This document shows, one piece after another, positions 1 to 6,165 of a DNA stretch of 8,250 nt. The DNA is from an uncultured Parabacteroides sp. GTDB lineage: Bacteria > Bacteroidota > Bacteroidia > Bacteroidales > Tannerellaceae. The stretch spans positions 1 to 8,250 of the forward strand of contig USAD01000115.1 of NCBI GenBank assembly GCA_900552415.1, written 5' to 3'. The notes below the pieces were generated by a model that did not search any database, was not told the origin of the DNA, and was given only the letters and a program-made list of their open reading frames with translations. Position numbers and translations under genes: made by a program. Position 1 is the first letter of the stretch. Each line of letters starts with the position of its first letter.

Positions 1-1395
1 CAGGTCGTTCGTCGGCTCGTCGAGCACCAGGAAATTGGGATTGCGCATCAGAACCGTACAAAGATAGAGCCGGCGCTTCTCGCCACCGCTCAACTTATAG
101 ACATAATTATATTGCTTATCGGGCGTAAACAGGAAATGGTTCAGGAATTGCGAAACACCCAGTTTCTCACCGTTACCCAAATCCACGTACTCGGCTATCG
201 CACGCACGACATCAATCACCTTCATCTGCTCGTCGAACTTCAACCCCTCCTGACTGTAGTAACCGAAACGAACGGTCTCGCCCACGTCAAAATGCCCGCT
301 GTCTGGAGCGACCTCTCCCATAAGCATCTTGATGAAAGTCGACTTACCCGTACCGTTGTTACCGACAATACCCATTTTCTCATAACGGGCGAAAACGTAA
401 TTGAAGTCGTCTGTTATCTTCAAGTCGCCAAAACGCTTGCACACGTGCGAGGCCTCAAAGATCTTGGAACCGATATATGAGGATTTCACGCCCAGTTCCA
501 CCGTACCGGCCTCCCGACGCTGCTTGGCCTTTTTCTCCAGCTCATAAAAAGCGTCGATCCGGAACTTGGCCTTAGTGCCTCGTGCCTGAGGTTGACGGCG
601 CATCCAATCCAATTCCTTACGAAGCAGGTTGCTGGCCCGATCCACCTCCGCGTTCATCGCGGCGACCCGTTCCTCGCGCTTCTCCAGATAATAGCTGTAA
701 TTACCCTTATAGAAATAGATTTGCCGGTTGTCGATCTCCAGGATTTCAGAACAAACCCGGTCAAGGAAATAACGGTCGTGCGTCACCATCAGGATACTGA
801 TGTTCGCCCGGCCCAAATATTCTTCCAGCCATTCGGTCATCTCCAAGTCCAAGTGGTTGGTTGGCTCATCGAGGATGATCAACTCCGGCTCGGTAATCAA
901 CACATTGGCCAGGGCGACCCGTTTCAACTGGCCACCCGACAACTCCCCTACCTTTTGGTCGAGCCGGTGGATATTGAGTTTTCCCAGGATCTGTTTCGCC
1001 CGTTGCTCGTAATCCCACGCCTTCAAAGCATCCATCCGCTCCAGGATCCGTTCCAGGCCGGGATGATCCTCACGCGAGATCGCCGCCTCATATTCAGCGA
1101 TCGTACGCACGGTCTCATTCTCCGAGAAGAAACAGGCCTCCAAGACCGTCAAGTTCTCCGGATAGGCGGGCGCCTGCTCCAGGTAGCCAACCCGCAAGTC
1201 TTTCCTGAAGACAATCTCTCCGCTGTCATAGCCCTCCTTACCGGCTATGATGTTCAGAAGCGTCGTTTTTCCCGTTCCGTTCTTGGCGATCAGGCCGATC
1301 TTCTGCCCTTGGGCCACACCAAATGTTATATCCTCAAAAAGAACCAAGTCGCCAAAACTCTTGGTCAATTTATCTACTTGAAGGTAACTGATCAT
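1..1395 (-). CDS. ABC-F family ATPase (Uup-like), partial: C-terminus lies beyond the left edge
   Basis: This is a soluble protein with two ATP-binding cassettes and no membrane segments, the layout of ABC-F ATPases. Members of that family act on ribosomes or, for Uup, are also linked to DNA transactions. The frame is open from the ATG at 1395 to base 1 (465 codons) with no stop, so roughly the last quarter of the protein is missing. Cassette 1 has a Walker A at residues 37-44 (AKNGTGKT, with Ala in place of the usual first Gly), LSGGQ at 152-156 and DEPTNHLD at 176-183. The inter-cassette linker (about 215-310) is charged and rich in Arg, Lys and Glu. Cassette 2 has a Walker A at 345-352 (GNNGTGKS), LSGGE at 435-439 and DEPTNDL at 459-465, exactly at the edge. 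The Uup C-terminal coiled coil would be outside the window, so Uup itself cannot be confirmed. The gene starts 49 nt after the transporter's stop with no obvious terminator between, so read-through from the B12-controlled transcript is plausible. Confidence 0.93.
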   Translation of the reverse strand, partial: MISYLQVDKLTKSFGDLVLFEDITFGVAQGQKIGLIAKNGTGKTTLLNIIAGKEGYDSGEIVFRKDLRVGYLEQAPAYPENLTVLEACFFSENETVRTIAEYEAAISREDHPGLERILERMDALKAWDYEQRAKQILGKLNIHRLDQKVGELSGGQLKRVALANVLITEPELIILDEPTNHLDLEMTEWLEEYLGRANISILMVTHDRYFLDRVCSEILEIDNRQIYFYKGNYSYYLEKREERVAAMNAEVDRASNLLRKELDWMRRQPQARGTKAKFRIDAFYELEKKAKQRREAGTVELGVKSSYIGSKIFEASHVCKRFGDLKITDDFNYVFARYEKMGIVGNNGTGKSTFIKMLMGEVAPDSGHFDVGETVRFGYYSQEGLKFDEQMKVIDVVRAIAEYVDLGNGEKLGVSQFLNHFLFTPDKQYNYVYKLSGGEKRRLYLCTVLMRNPNFLVLDEPTNDL

Positions 1396-1444
1396 CGTTC
1401 TTTATTTTTTCCTTTCTCGCGAAAATAAGAAATATTCAGGCAGC

Positions 1445-3130
1445 CTAAACAAACATCAAGATCAATATTTGCGCCGAAAGCACCCTCAGGAACATCACCA
1501 ACGGATAGACTGTCGCGTAACCGACAGCGGGCGCGTCGCACGAGGTCAACTCGTTCGAATAGGCTAACGCGGGAGGATTAGTCGTCGCACCCGACAAGAC
1601 TCCGATCAAGGTGAAATAGTTCAATTTCAGGAATACACGACCAATAATACCCATCAACAGAATCGGGATCAAAGTGATCAGGACACCATAACCGATCCAA
1701 ACATATCCCTTCTGATAAATAATCGTCTCCACAAATCCGGAGCCGGCACCCAATCCCACACAAGCCAGGAACAACGAGATACCAATCTCACGGATCATCA
1801 GGTTCGCGCTCATCGTCGTATAGGTAATCAACTTATATTGAGGACCGAAACGGCTAATCAAGATCGAAACGATCAGAGGGCCACCTGCCAGACCCAGCTT
1901 TACGGGCTGCGGAATACCCGGAAAAGCGAACGGAATACTGCCAAGGATACAACCTAAGGCGATCCCGATAAAGATCGGCAACAGGTTCGGGTGGTTCAGA
2001 CGTTTCATTGAATTACCCAACACTTTCTCCACATGGCTGACAGCCAATTCACTACCGACGATCGTCACACGGTCGCCCATCTGGATGCGCAACTGAGGGC
2101 TGGCAACCAAGTCGACACCCGCACGATTGATCCGGGTGATATTTGCCCCGAAATTATTCCGTATCTTAAGCTGTGCCAATGTCTTACCGTTCAGTTCGGG
2201 CTTCGTGATCAAAATACGGCGGGAGATCAACTGCGCCTCATCTCCCTCCCAGGTCATCTCTACCTCACGACCGAAAAAGACCATGATCGCCTCGATATCG
2301 ACCGGGTTGGAGATCACCAAAATACGGTCGTTCAAACGTAGCACCGTATCCGGTCCGGCCAACTCGGTTCCCTCTCCTGAAGCATGCGAGATCCGGGAAA
2401 TTACAAACTGCCGCTTAAGCAAAGGATGAATCTCGCGAATCTTCTTGCCATCGACCGCCTCGTTATGAATCTCAATTGTCACCGGACGGACCGTCAAGTC
2501 CTGTTGCAGACCATTCGCCTCCTCAGCGGCCTTCTCTTCCTTCTTCAAATCGACACGGAAGAATGAACGCAACGCCAATAAGGAGAGGATACAACCTACG
2601 ACACCAAGAGGATAGGCCACGGCATAGCCCAAAGCGATCTCAGGCGCATCGATTCCCGTCAAGTCGCTGTTCGCCTGTTGCGCCGCACCAAGACCTGGCG
2701 TATTGGTCACGGCTCCCGACATGATACCAACCATTGTAGTGATGGGAATTCCCGTCACGAAATGCAACGCAACCGTGATAACGACTCCCAGAAAGACAAC
2801 CCCGCTCGCCAGCATATTCAGGCTCAGACCTCCCTCCTTGAAAGCGGAAAAGAAGCCCGGTCCGACTTGCAAACCAATCGAATAGACAAACAGGATCAAG
2901 CCGAATTCCTTCAGGAAATGCAAAAGATGCTCATCCAGGTTTAAGTTATAATGACCAAAAACAATACCCACGAACAGGATCCACGTCACGCCCAACGAAA
3001 CACCGCAGACACGGATTTTCCCCAACACGATCCCCAAAGAGATGACCAGCGCGAGAATCAACACCGAATGGGCGACACCTCCACTCCACAAGTTAGGATA
3101 GCCCTCCAACAGATTACTCAAATACTCCAT
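1445..3130 (-). CDS. YidE/YbjL-type putative transporter, aspartate:alanine exchanger (AAEx) family, with two RCK_C domains
   Basis: An inner-membrane secondary transporter of 561 residues. It has an N-terminal block of hydrophobic helices (about 15-180), two consecutive RCK_C/TrkA_C-like cytoplasmic domains (about 218-287 and 302-372) and a C-terminal block of helices (about 378-561). The two membrane halves are duplicated. GIMSGAVTNTPGL at 135-147 matches GVLSGATTNPPAL at 510-522, and each is followed by a DAP...GYA..YPL motif. This is the signature of the Asp-Al_Ex (YidE/YbjL) family, whose founder AspT swaps aspartate for alanine. Most members have no known substrate, and the sequence does not reveal one here. 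RCK_C domains usually bind small ligands and gate transport. An in-frame ATG at 3163 would add 11 residues (MWCVVTIIKCN). I prefer the ATG at 3130 because the helix-forming N-terminus begins there, but the choice is not settled. A cobalamin riboswitch lies 120 nt upstream on the same strand, so expression is probably repressed when B12 is plentiful. The ABC-F gene follows after 49 nt. Confidence 0.9.
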   Translation of the reverse strand: MEYLSNLLEGYPNLWSGGVAHSVLILALVISLGIVLGKIRVCGVSLGVTWILFVGIVFGHYNLNLDEHLLHFLKEFGLILFVYSIGLQVGPGFFSAFKEGGLSLNMLASGVVFLGVVITVALHFVTGIPITTMVGIMSGAVTNTPGLGAAQQANSDLTGIDAPEIALGYAVAYPLGVVGCILSLLALRSFFRVDLKKEEKAAEEANGLQQDLTVRPVTIEIHNEAVDGKKIREIHPLLKRQFVISRISHASGEGTELAGPDTVLRLNDRILVISNPVDIEAIMVFFGREVEMTWEGDEAQLISRRILITKPELNGKTLAQLKIRNNFGANITRINRAGVDLVASPQLRIQMGDRVTIVGSELAVSHVEKVLGNSMKRLNHPNLLPIFIGIALGCILGSIPFAFPGIPQPVKLGLAGGPLIVSILISRFGPQYKLITYTTMSANLMIREIGISLFLACVGLGAGSGFVETIIYQKGYVWIGYGVLITLIPILLMGIIGRVFLKLNYFTLIGVLSGATTNPPALAYSNELTSCDAPAVGYATVYPLVMFLRVLSAQILILMFV

Positions 3131-3205
3131 ATTACATTTTATAATTGTTACAACACACCACATATCGTGGTTCTCATCATAATTCGTACGTTGATTTGAA
3201 GTCGT

Positions 3206-3238
3206 ATCGTTTTCCTAATCCCTCGAGTTAAAAACGAT
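3206..3238 (-). promoter_or_regulatory. Small A/T-rich stem in the riboswitch-to-gene leader, possible expression platform
   Basis: Bases 3206-3213 (ATCGTTTT) are the exact reverse complement of 3231-3238 (AAAACGAT), giving an 8-bp stem with a 17-nt loop. It sits between the 3' end of the B12 riboswitch and the transporter start. It lacks the GC-rich stem and U-run of an intrinsic terminator. If it has a role it could be part of a translational switch, but the pairing may be chance. Confidence 0.25.
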
Positions 3239-3250
3239 CATTCATAAACA

Positions 3251-3427
3251 CATGGCAGGTCTTCTGACTCGCTCCGTTTTGGGGCAGCCTTCCCGTCTTC
3301 GCGCAAAGACAGTGGCTTCCAGGTATTGCCCTAAACGTTCTCATGAGCTCACAGCAGCGGGACTGTCTGGGATTCTCACCCAAGTTCCCTTTTAATCCGG
3401 AAAGGTGAACGCCCTTCCGGAACCATG
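3251..3427 (-). promoter_or_regulatory. Cobalamin (adenosylcobalamin/B12) riboswitch
   Basis: This RNA aptamer binds a cobalamin and controls the gene behind it, usually shutting it off when B12 is abundant. Read on the minus strand, it has the conserved elements in the right order. The core AACTTGGGTGAGAATCCC lies around 3369-3386 (GGGTGAGAATCCC at 3369-3381). CCGCTGCTGTGA follows at 3349-3360, then GCCACTG at 3310-3316, and finally the B12 box GAGTCAGAAGACCTGCC at 3254-3270. The ends close with a P1 helix: CATGG (3423-3427) pairs with CCATG (3251-3255). A P2-like hairpin (TCCGGAAGG with CCTTTCCGGA) lies at about 3396-3420. The next gene on this strand is the YidE/YbjL-type transporter at 3130, leaving a 120-nt leader. 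No U-tract terminator follows the aptamer, so control by translation or RNA stability is likelier than classical attenuation. The aptamer call is strong; the mechanism is inferred. Confidence 0.95.
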
Positions 3428-3502
3428 CCGCGAAAGTAACCCTTTTAACGCAATAATAAAATCTTCAGCCTGAAATTTTAAGATGCCAGGCCCTGTGAAG
3501 GA

Positions 3503-3548
3503 GCCCGATAAGAGAACAAAATCGGGCGTGATCCTGTTTACGAACAGG
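3503..3548. repeat. Two tandem short hairpins upstream of the riboswitch
   Basis: The first is a perfect 7-bp inverted repeat, GCCCGAT (3503-3509) with ATCGGGC (3521-3527), enclosing an 11-nt loop. Five bases later comes a perfect 6-bp inverted repeat, CCTGTT (3533-3538) with AACAGG (3543-3548), enclosing the tetraloop TACG. Neither is followed by a T-run on either strand, so they do not look like ordinary intrinsic terminators. The octamer GCCCGATA recurs at 3781-3788 on the far side of the inverted-repeat block, which suggests the whole stretch is one composite element. Confidence 0.6.
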
Positions 3549-3609
3549 TCTAAATGTCGCTCAACTTTTTCAGGAAGGACTATTTCATCATCTTTGGGCA
3601 AGGCCAAAA

Positions 3610-3691
3610 TTTTGTCCGAAAGAAAATGTTTTTTCTTCCGAAGAAAAATGAAATTTTCTTCGAACAAAACCAAATTTTCTTTCGGACAAAA
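3610..3691. repeat. Long near-continuous inverted repeat (82-nt hairpin)
   Basis: The outer arms 3610-3627 and 3674-3691 are perfect 18-bp reverse complements (TTTTGTCCGAAAGAAAAT). Inside them, G3628-T3632 pairs with A3666-C3670, T3636-T3637 pairs with A3663-A3664, and CGAAGAAAA (3639-3647) pairs with TTTTCTTCG (3654-3662) around a 6-nt loop. That gives about 34 base pairs in all, interrupted only by small bulges. The stem is A/T-rich with a GTCCG patch. It lies between the 3' end of the esterase gene and the B12 riboswitch, both on the minus strand. It could be a strong bidirectional structure that ends esterase transcription, or a copy of a dispersed palindromic repeat. There are no transposase remnants or clear target duplications. 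Confidence 0.8.
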
Positions 3692-3698
3692 AACGGGG

Positions 3699-3793
3699 CA
3701 CATACGTACGTGTCGCCCTTCACGAACGTACGTATCGGCTGACACGAGCGGTCATGACAGCCTATGCGAACGTATGTGTAGCCCGATACGTAC
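3699..3793. repeat. Cluster of overlapping inverted repeats built on ACGTACGT
   Basis: Several perfect inverted repeats overlap here. ATACGTACGT (3702-3711) matches ACGTACGTAT (3726-3735). CACATACGT (3699-3707) matches ACGTATGTG (3770-3778). GTACGTATCGG (3728-3738) matches CCGATACGTAC (3783-3793). GGCTG (3737-3741) matches CAGCC (3758-3762). There is also an 8-bp palindrome GTCATGAC at 3751-3758. These pairings exclude one another in part, so the stretch can fold in alternative ways. The function is unknown. Together with the hairpins at 3503-3691 it fills the roughly 400-nt gap between esterase and riboswitch, where I see no convincing gene. Confidence 0.65.
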
Positions 3794-3835
3794 TATTGTC
3801 TGAAAACAGGCTATTTTCTTATTCGGGATTTACCG

Positions 3836-4936
3836 TTATTTGAATAATTGAGGAGCCATATTATAGAGGTCGTGCCGCCAGACATGCCATGTATGGCCAC
3901 CCGGCATCTCACTATACTCATACTTGATACCCGCCTCATCAAAAAGCTTTAGCATCGCCTGGCAATTCTTGTAAGCGATATCCTCCGGACCACCTTGCGT
4001 AAAACGCAACGCCCGGACAGAGGCATTAAAATCGGCCGCTATCTTTTTCAAGTAAGCGCCTTTCTCCCGATACGTCTCCTGATCGTTCGCGAACCAACCG
4101 GAACTCAGGACCCAGAAATAACCGAACTGCTTATAATGCTCGAGTGCGACCTCCAACGTCTCAAGACCACCCATCGACAGGCCCGCCAAAGCCCGATTAT
4201 CCTTATCGGTCAAGACCCGATAATTACGTTCTATAAAAGGAATGATATCGTTCATCAAGTCTTTCGAGAACAAAGGAACCTCTCCTTCCAAGGTCTCGGC
4301 CGGAATCGTGCCGTTGGGCATTACTACGACCATCGGCTTGATCTTTCCCTCGGCCAAAAGGTTATCCAGGATATTACCGGCGCAACCGACGGTCGGCCAA
4401 GCGTTATCCGTATCGCCTCCACCATGAATCAGGTAAAGTACCGGCAAGCTCTCCGTCGATTTCTCATATCCCGCAGGCGTCCAGACATGCAAACGGCGAG
4501 TTGTCCGCAACGACTCCGAATAATAATAACGTTGGGCGATTGCCCCATGCGGCACCTCTTTCATGGCAAAAAACTCATCACCTGTCGGCTCTACCCGCAA
4601 CAAGGCACTCGTCTCGCTCGCCAATGGGGATTTAGGATCATACACCCGCACACCATCGATCACGAAATTATAACGATAGACTCCCGGGGCTAAACCATCC
4701 ACAACGGCTTCCCATACACCACGATTATCTTTCTTGAAATCGGCCTTCAATTGCCAAAAATCACCCGTCAGCCTCACCTCCTTCGCCTCAGGCGCATAGA
4801 CACGCAAGGCGATCTTGTCACCTGGTAATATTTCCGTCGACACTAACGAGTCGTTCGCTGTTTTCGGGAGATTCCATTGGGCCATCACACTGGTCGTCAA
4901 ACACAGGCCAAGAGCGATCAACAAATTCTTACTCAT
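3836..4936 (-). CDS. Secreted CE1-like (esterase D/feruloyl esterase-type) alpha/beta hydrolase with N-terminal E-set domain
   Basis: A 366-residue exported hydrolase. Residues 1-19 form a signal peptide (MSKN, a hydrophobic core, then VMA before Gln20). The Cys in this core is not in a lipobox, so the protein is probably periplasmic rather than a lipoprotein. Residues about 35-115 resemble the CBM48/E-set immunoglobulin-like module of starch- and xylan-active enzymes (LRVYAPEAKEVRLTGDFW, then GVYRYNFVIDG). Residues about 130-366 are an esterase-D/CE1 fold, with HGGG at 171-174 (oxyanion side), the nucleophile Ser254 in GLSMG, a probable acid at Glu318/Asp319 (GGPED) and catalytic His348 in GGHTWHVW. 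Such enzymes release acyl or feruloyl groups from plant polysaccharides or cleave other esters; the substrate cannot be told from sequence. The ATG at 4936 is chosen over an in-frame TTG at 4945 because it begins a clean signal peptide. A Bacteroidetes-type promoter lies 77 nt upstream, and no SusC/SusD or glycosidase genes are adjacent. Confidence 0.9.
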   Translation of the reverse strand: MSKNLLIALGLCLTTSVMAQWNLPKTANDSLVSTEILPGDKIALRVYAPEAKEVRLTGDFWQLKADFKKDNRGVWEAVVDGLAPGVYRYNFVIDGVRVYDPKSPLASETSALLRVEPTGDEFFAMKEVPHGAIAQRYYYSESLRTTRRLHVWTPAGYEKSTESLPVLYLIHGGGDTDNAWPTVGCAGNILDNLLAEGKIKPMVVVMPNGTIPAETLEGEVPLFSKDLMNDIIPFIERNYRVLTDKDNRALAGLSMGGLETLEVALEHYKQFGYFWVLSSGWFANDQETYREKGAYLKKIAADFNASVRALRFTQGGPEDIAYKNCQAMLKLFDEAGIKYEYSEMPGGHTWHVWRHDLYNMAPQLFK

Positions 4937-5012
4937 AACTTTCAATTTAATGTTAACAAAAACGATGCCTCAAGAATTTCCATCACGGCATCCTTCATTT
5001 TACGGTTTATCA

Positions 5013-5041
5013 CAAAGATATGGAATCTGAAGATAAGGCAA
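5013..5041 (-). promoter_or_regulatory. Bacteroidetes-type promoter for the esterase gene
   Basis: On the minus strand, TTG at 5041-5039, an 18-nt spacer and TATCTTTG at 5020-5013 match the Bacteroidetes primary sigma factor consensus (-33 TTG, -7 TAnnTTTG). The predicted start of transcription near 5007 would give the esterase mRNA a 5' leader of about 70 nt. The -33 TTG lies inside a small inverted repeat, AAGGC-AA-GCCTT (plus strand, 5036-5047), which might be an operator or be chance. Confidence 0.6.
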
Positions 5042-5073
5042 GCCTTCCCAATACATTATTTATATAGGAAAAA

Positions 5074-6165
5074 TCAATGAAAAGGCAGTTCCAATTGAAC
5101 CCAATCCTCCGGTTTATCCTCTCGGGGATGGGATACCGACAAACCGATAAGGCGGATCGGGCGATCCGTATAGTCGATTTCCTTCAAAAGACGTTTCGCC
5201 ACGGGCAATATCCGTTGCAAGGTGGTCAAACTCTTGGAGATCGTGACGCTACGGGTCTGTAACGTAAAATCATGGAACTTGATTTTTAATGTCAACGTAT
5301 TTCCCTCAAAACCGGAACGCTCCAACCGGCCAACCAACTCGTTGGCGACATGATACAACTCGATAATCACCGCAGACTGGATAGAGATGTCCTTTTCAAG
5401 CGTATGCTCACACCCTACCGATTTCCGCACACGTTCCGCCACGACAGGCCTCGGATCTATGCCCCGGGCAAAATCATAATAAAGCTGGCCAACCTTCCCG
5501 AACTGACGGACCAGCATCTCAAGAGAGCAGGCTCTCAACATTTTCCCGTCGTGAATTCCCAAACGATGCATCCGATCAGCCGTCACCGGACCGACGCCCC
5601 AAAACGACTCAACGGGCAGGCGATCGATAAAAGCCAACGCCTGATCGGGATGGATCGTACACAGGCCATTCGGTTTACGGTAGTCGGAAGCGATCTTGGC
5701 CAAGAACTTATTATAGGAGACACCGGCAGAGGCGACAAGAGAAAGTTCCTCACGAATCCGGCTCTTGATCTCCTTCGCGATGTCAACAGCGAGATCGATT
5801 CCCCGTTTGTTATCTGTCACGTCAAGAAAGGCCTCATCAAGCGATATGGGCTCGACCAGATCCGTATAATCATGAAAGATATCATGGATCTGGGCCGAGA
5901 CAGCCTTATAGACCGACACCCGTCCCGGCACAAAGATCAGGTCAGGACAAAGTCGCTGGGCTTTCAAGGACGACATCGCCGAACGCACGCCATAACGGCG
6001 TGCCTCGTAACTGGCCGCCGCTACGACACCCCGTCTTTCCGCATGCCCTACCGCAATCGGCTTTCCACGATATTCCGGATGATCGCGTTGCTCGACCGAG
6101 GCATAAAAGGCATCCATATCTATATGGATTATCTTACGCCTTGAGATATGCTCTGGTCCGCACAT
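5074..6165 (-). CDS. dinB: DNA polymerase IV (Y-family translesion polymerase)
   Basis: An error-prone polymerase that copies past damaged bases in the cytoplasm. Its 363 residues are close to the usual length (about 350). The palm and fingers carry HIDMDAFYASVEQ, with catalytic Asp16 and steric-gate Tyr21, and SLDEAF, with catalytic Asp110 and Glu111. SAGVSYNKFLAKIASDYRKPNG (146-167) is the classical Y-family motif. A helix-hairpin-helix thumb follows at about 187-215 (WGVGPVTADRMHRLGI) and the little finger at about 245-350. The C-terminal QLELPF (357-362) looks like a sliding-clamp binding motif. The ATG at 6165 is the only reasonable start, since no other start codon precedes KIIHIDMD. 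It lies 32 nt inside the end of the MATE gene, which suggests translational coupling. I saw no LexA-type site, and the overlap means the gene is read mainly from the operon promoter outside the window. Confidence 0.97.
   Translation of the reverse strand: MCGPEHISRRKIIHIDMDAFYASVEQRDHPEYRGKPIAVGHAERRGVVAAASYEARRYGVRSAMSSLKAQRLCPDLIFVPGRVSVYKAVSAQIHDIFHDYTDLVEPISLDEAFLDVTDNKRGIDLAVDIAKEIKSRIREELSLVASAGVSYNKFLAKIASDYRKPNGLCTIHPDQALAFIDRLPVESFWGVGPVTADRMHRLGIHDGKMLRACSLEMLVRQFGKVGQLYYDFARGIDPRPVVAERVRKSVGCEHTLEKDISIQSAVIIELYHVANELVGRLERSGFEGNTLTLKIKFHDFTLQTRSVTISKSLTTLQRILPVAKRLLKEIDYTDRPIRLIGLSVSHPREDKPEDWVQLELPFH

Noticed and set aside
592..1428. A 278-codon plus-strand frame opposite the ABC-F gene
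   Set aside because: Antisense to a clear ABC-F coding sequence with all cassette motifs; its own product has no recognisable features.
3451..3480. Possible promoter for the riboswitch transcript (minus strand TATTATTG at 3458-3451)
   Set aside because: It is well placed just upstream of the aptamer and differs from TAnnTTTG at one base, but no TTG is found at the proper distance, so it is too weak to list as a feature.
3392..3745. A 117-codon minus-strand reading frame across the inverted-repeat block
   Set aside because: It overlaps the 5' part of the B12 riboswitch, its sequence follows the palindromes (FIFLRKKK-type runs encoded by A/T-rich arms), and it has no recognisable domain. I treat it as spurious; finding the same peptide conserved with synonymous changes would change that.
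3483..3803. Plus-strand frames of 106 and 62 codons over the same block
   Set aside because: They are the mirror of the inverted repeats, have odd composition (Phe/Lys-rich) and show no domain.
3995..4693. A 232-codon plus-strand frame opposite the esterase
   Set aside because: Antisense shadow; Arg/Ile/Thr-rich product with no domain, while the minus-strand frame has a signal peptide and catalytic triad.
4870..4936. Lipoprotein signal for the esterase because of a Cys in the leader
   Set aside because: The Cys follows LGL rather than a lipobox with a small residue before it, and a normal cleavage site (VMA before Gln) is present.
4937..4945. TTG start for the esterase at 4945
   Set aside because: It adds only three residues before an ATG that begins a good signal peptide; ATG is preferred.
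5350..6144. A 264-codon plus-strand frame opposite dinB
   Set aside because: Antisense shadow of a gene with intact Y-family motifs.
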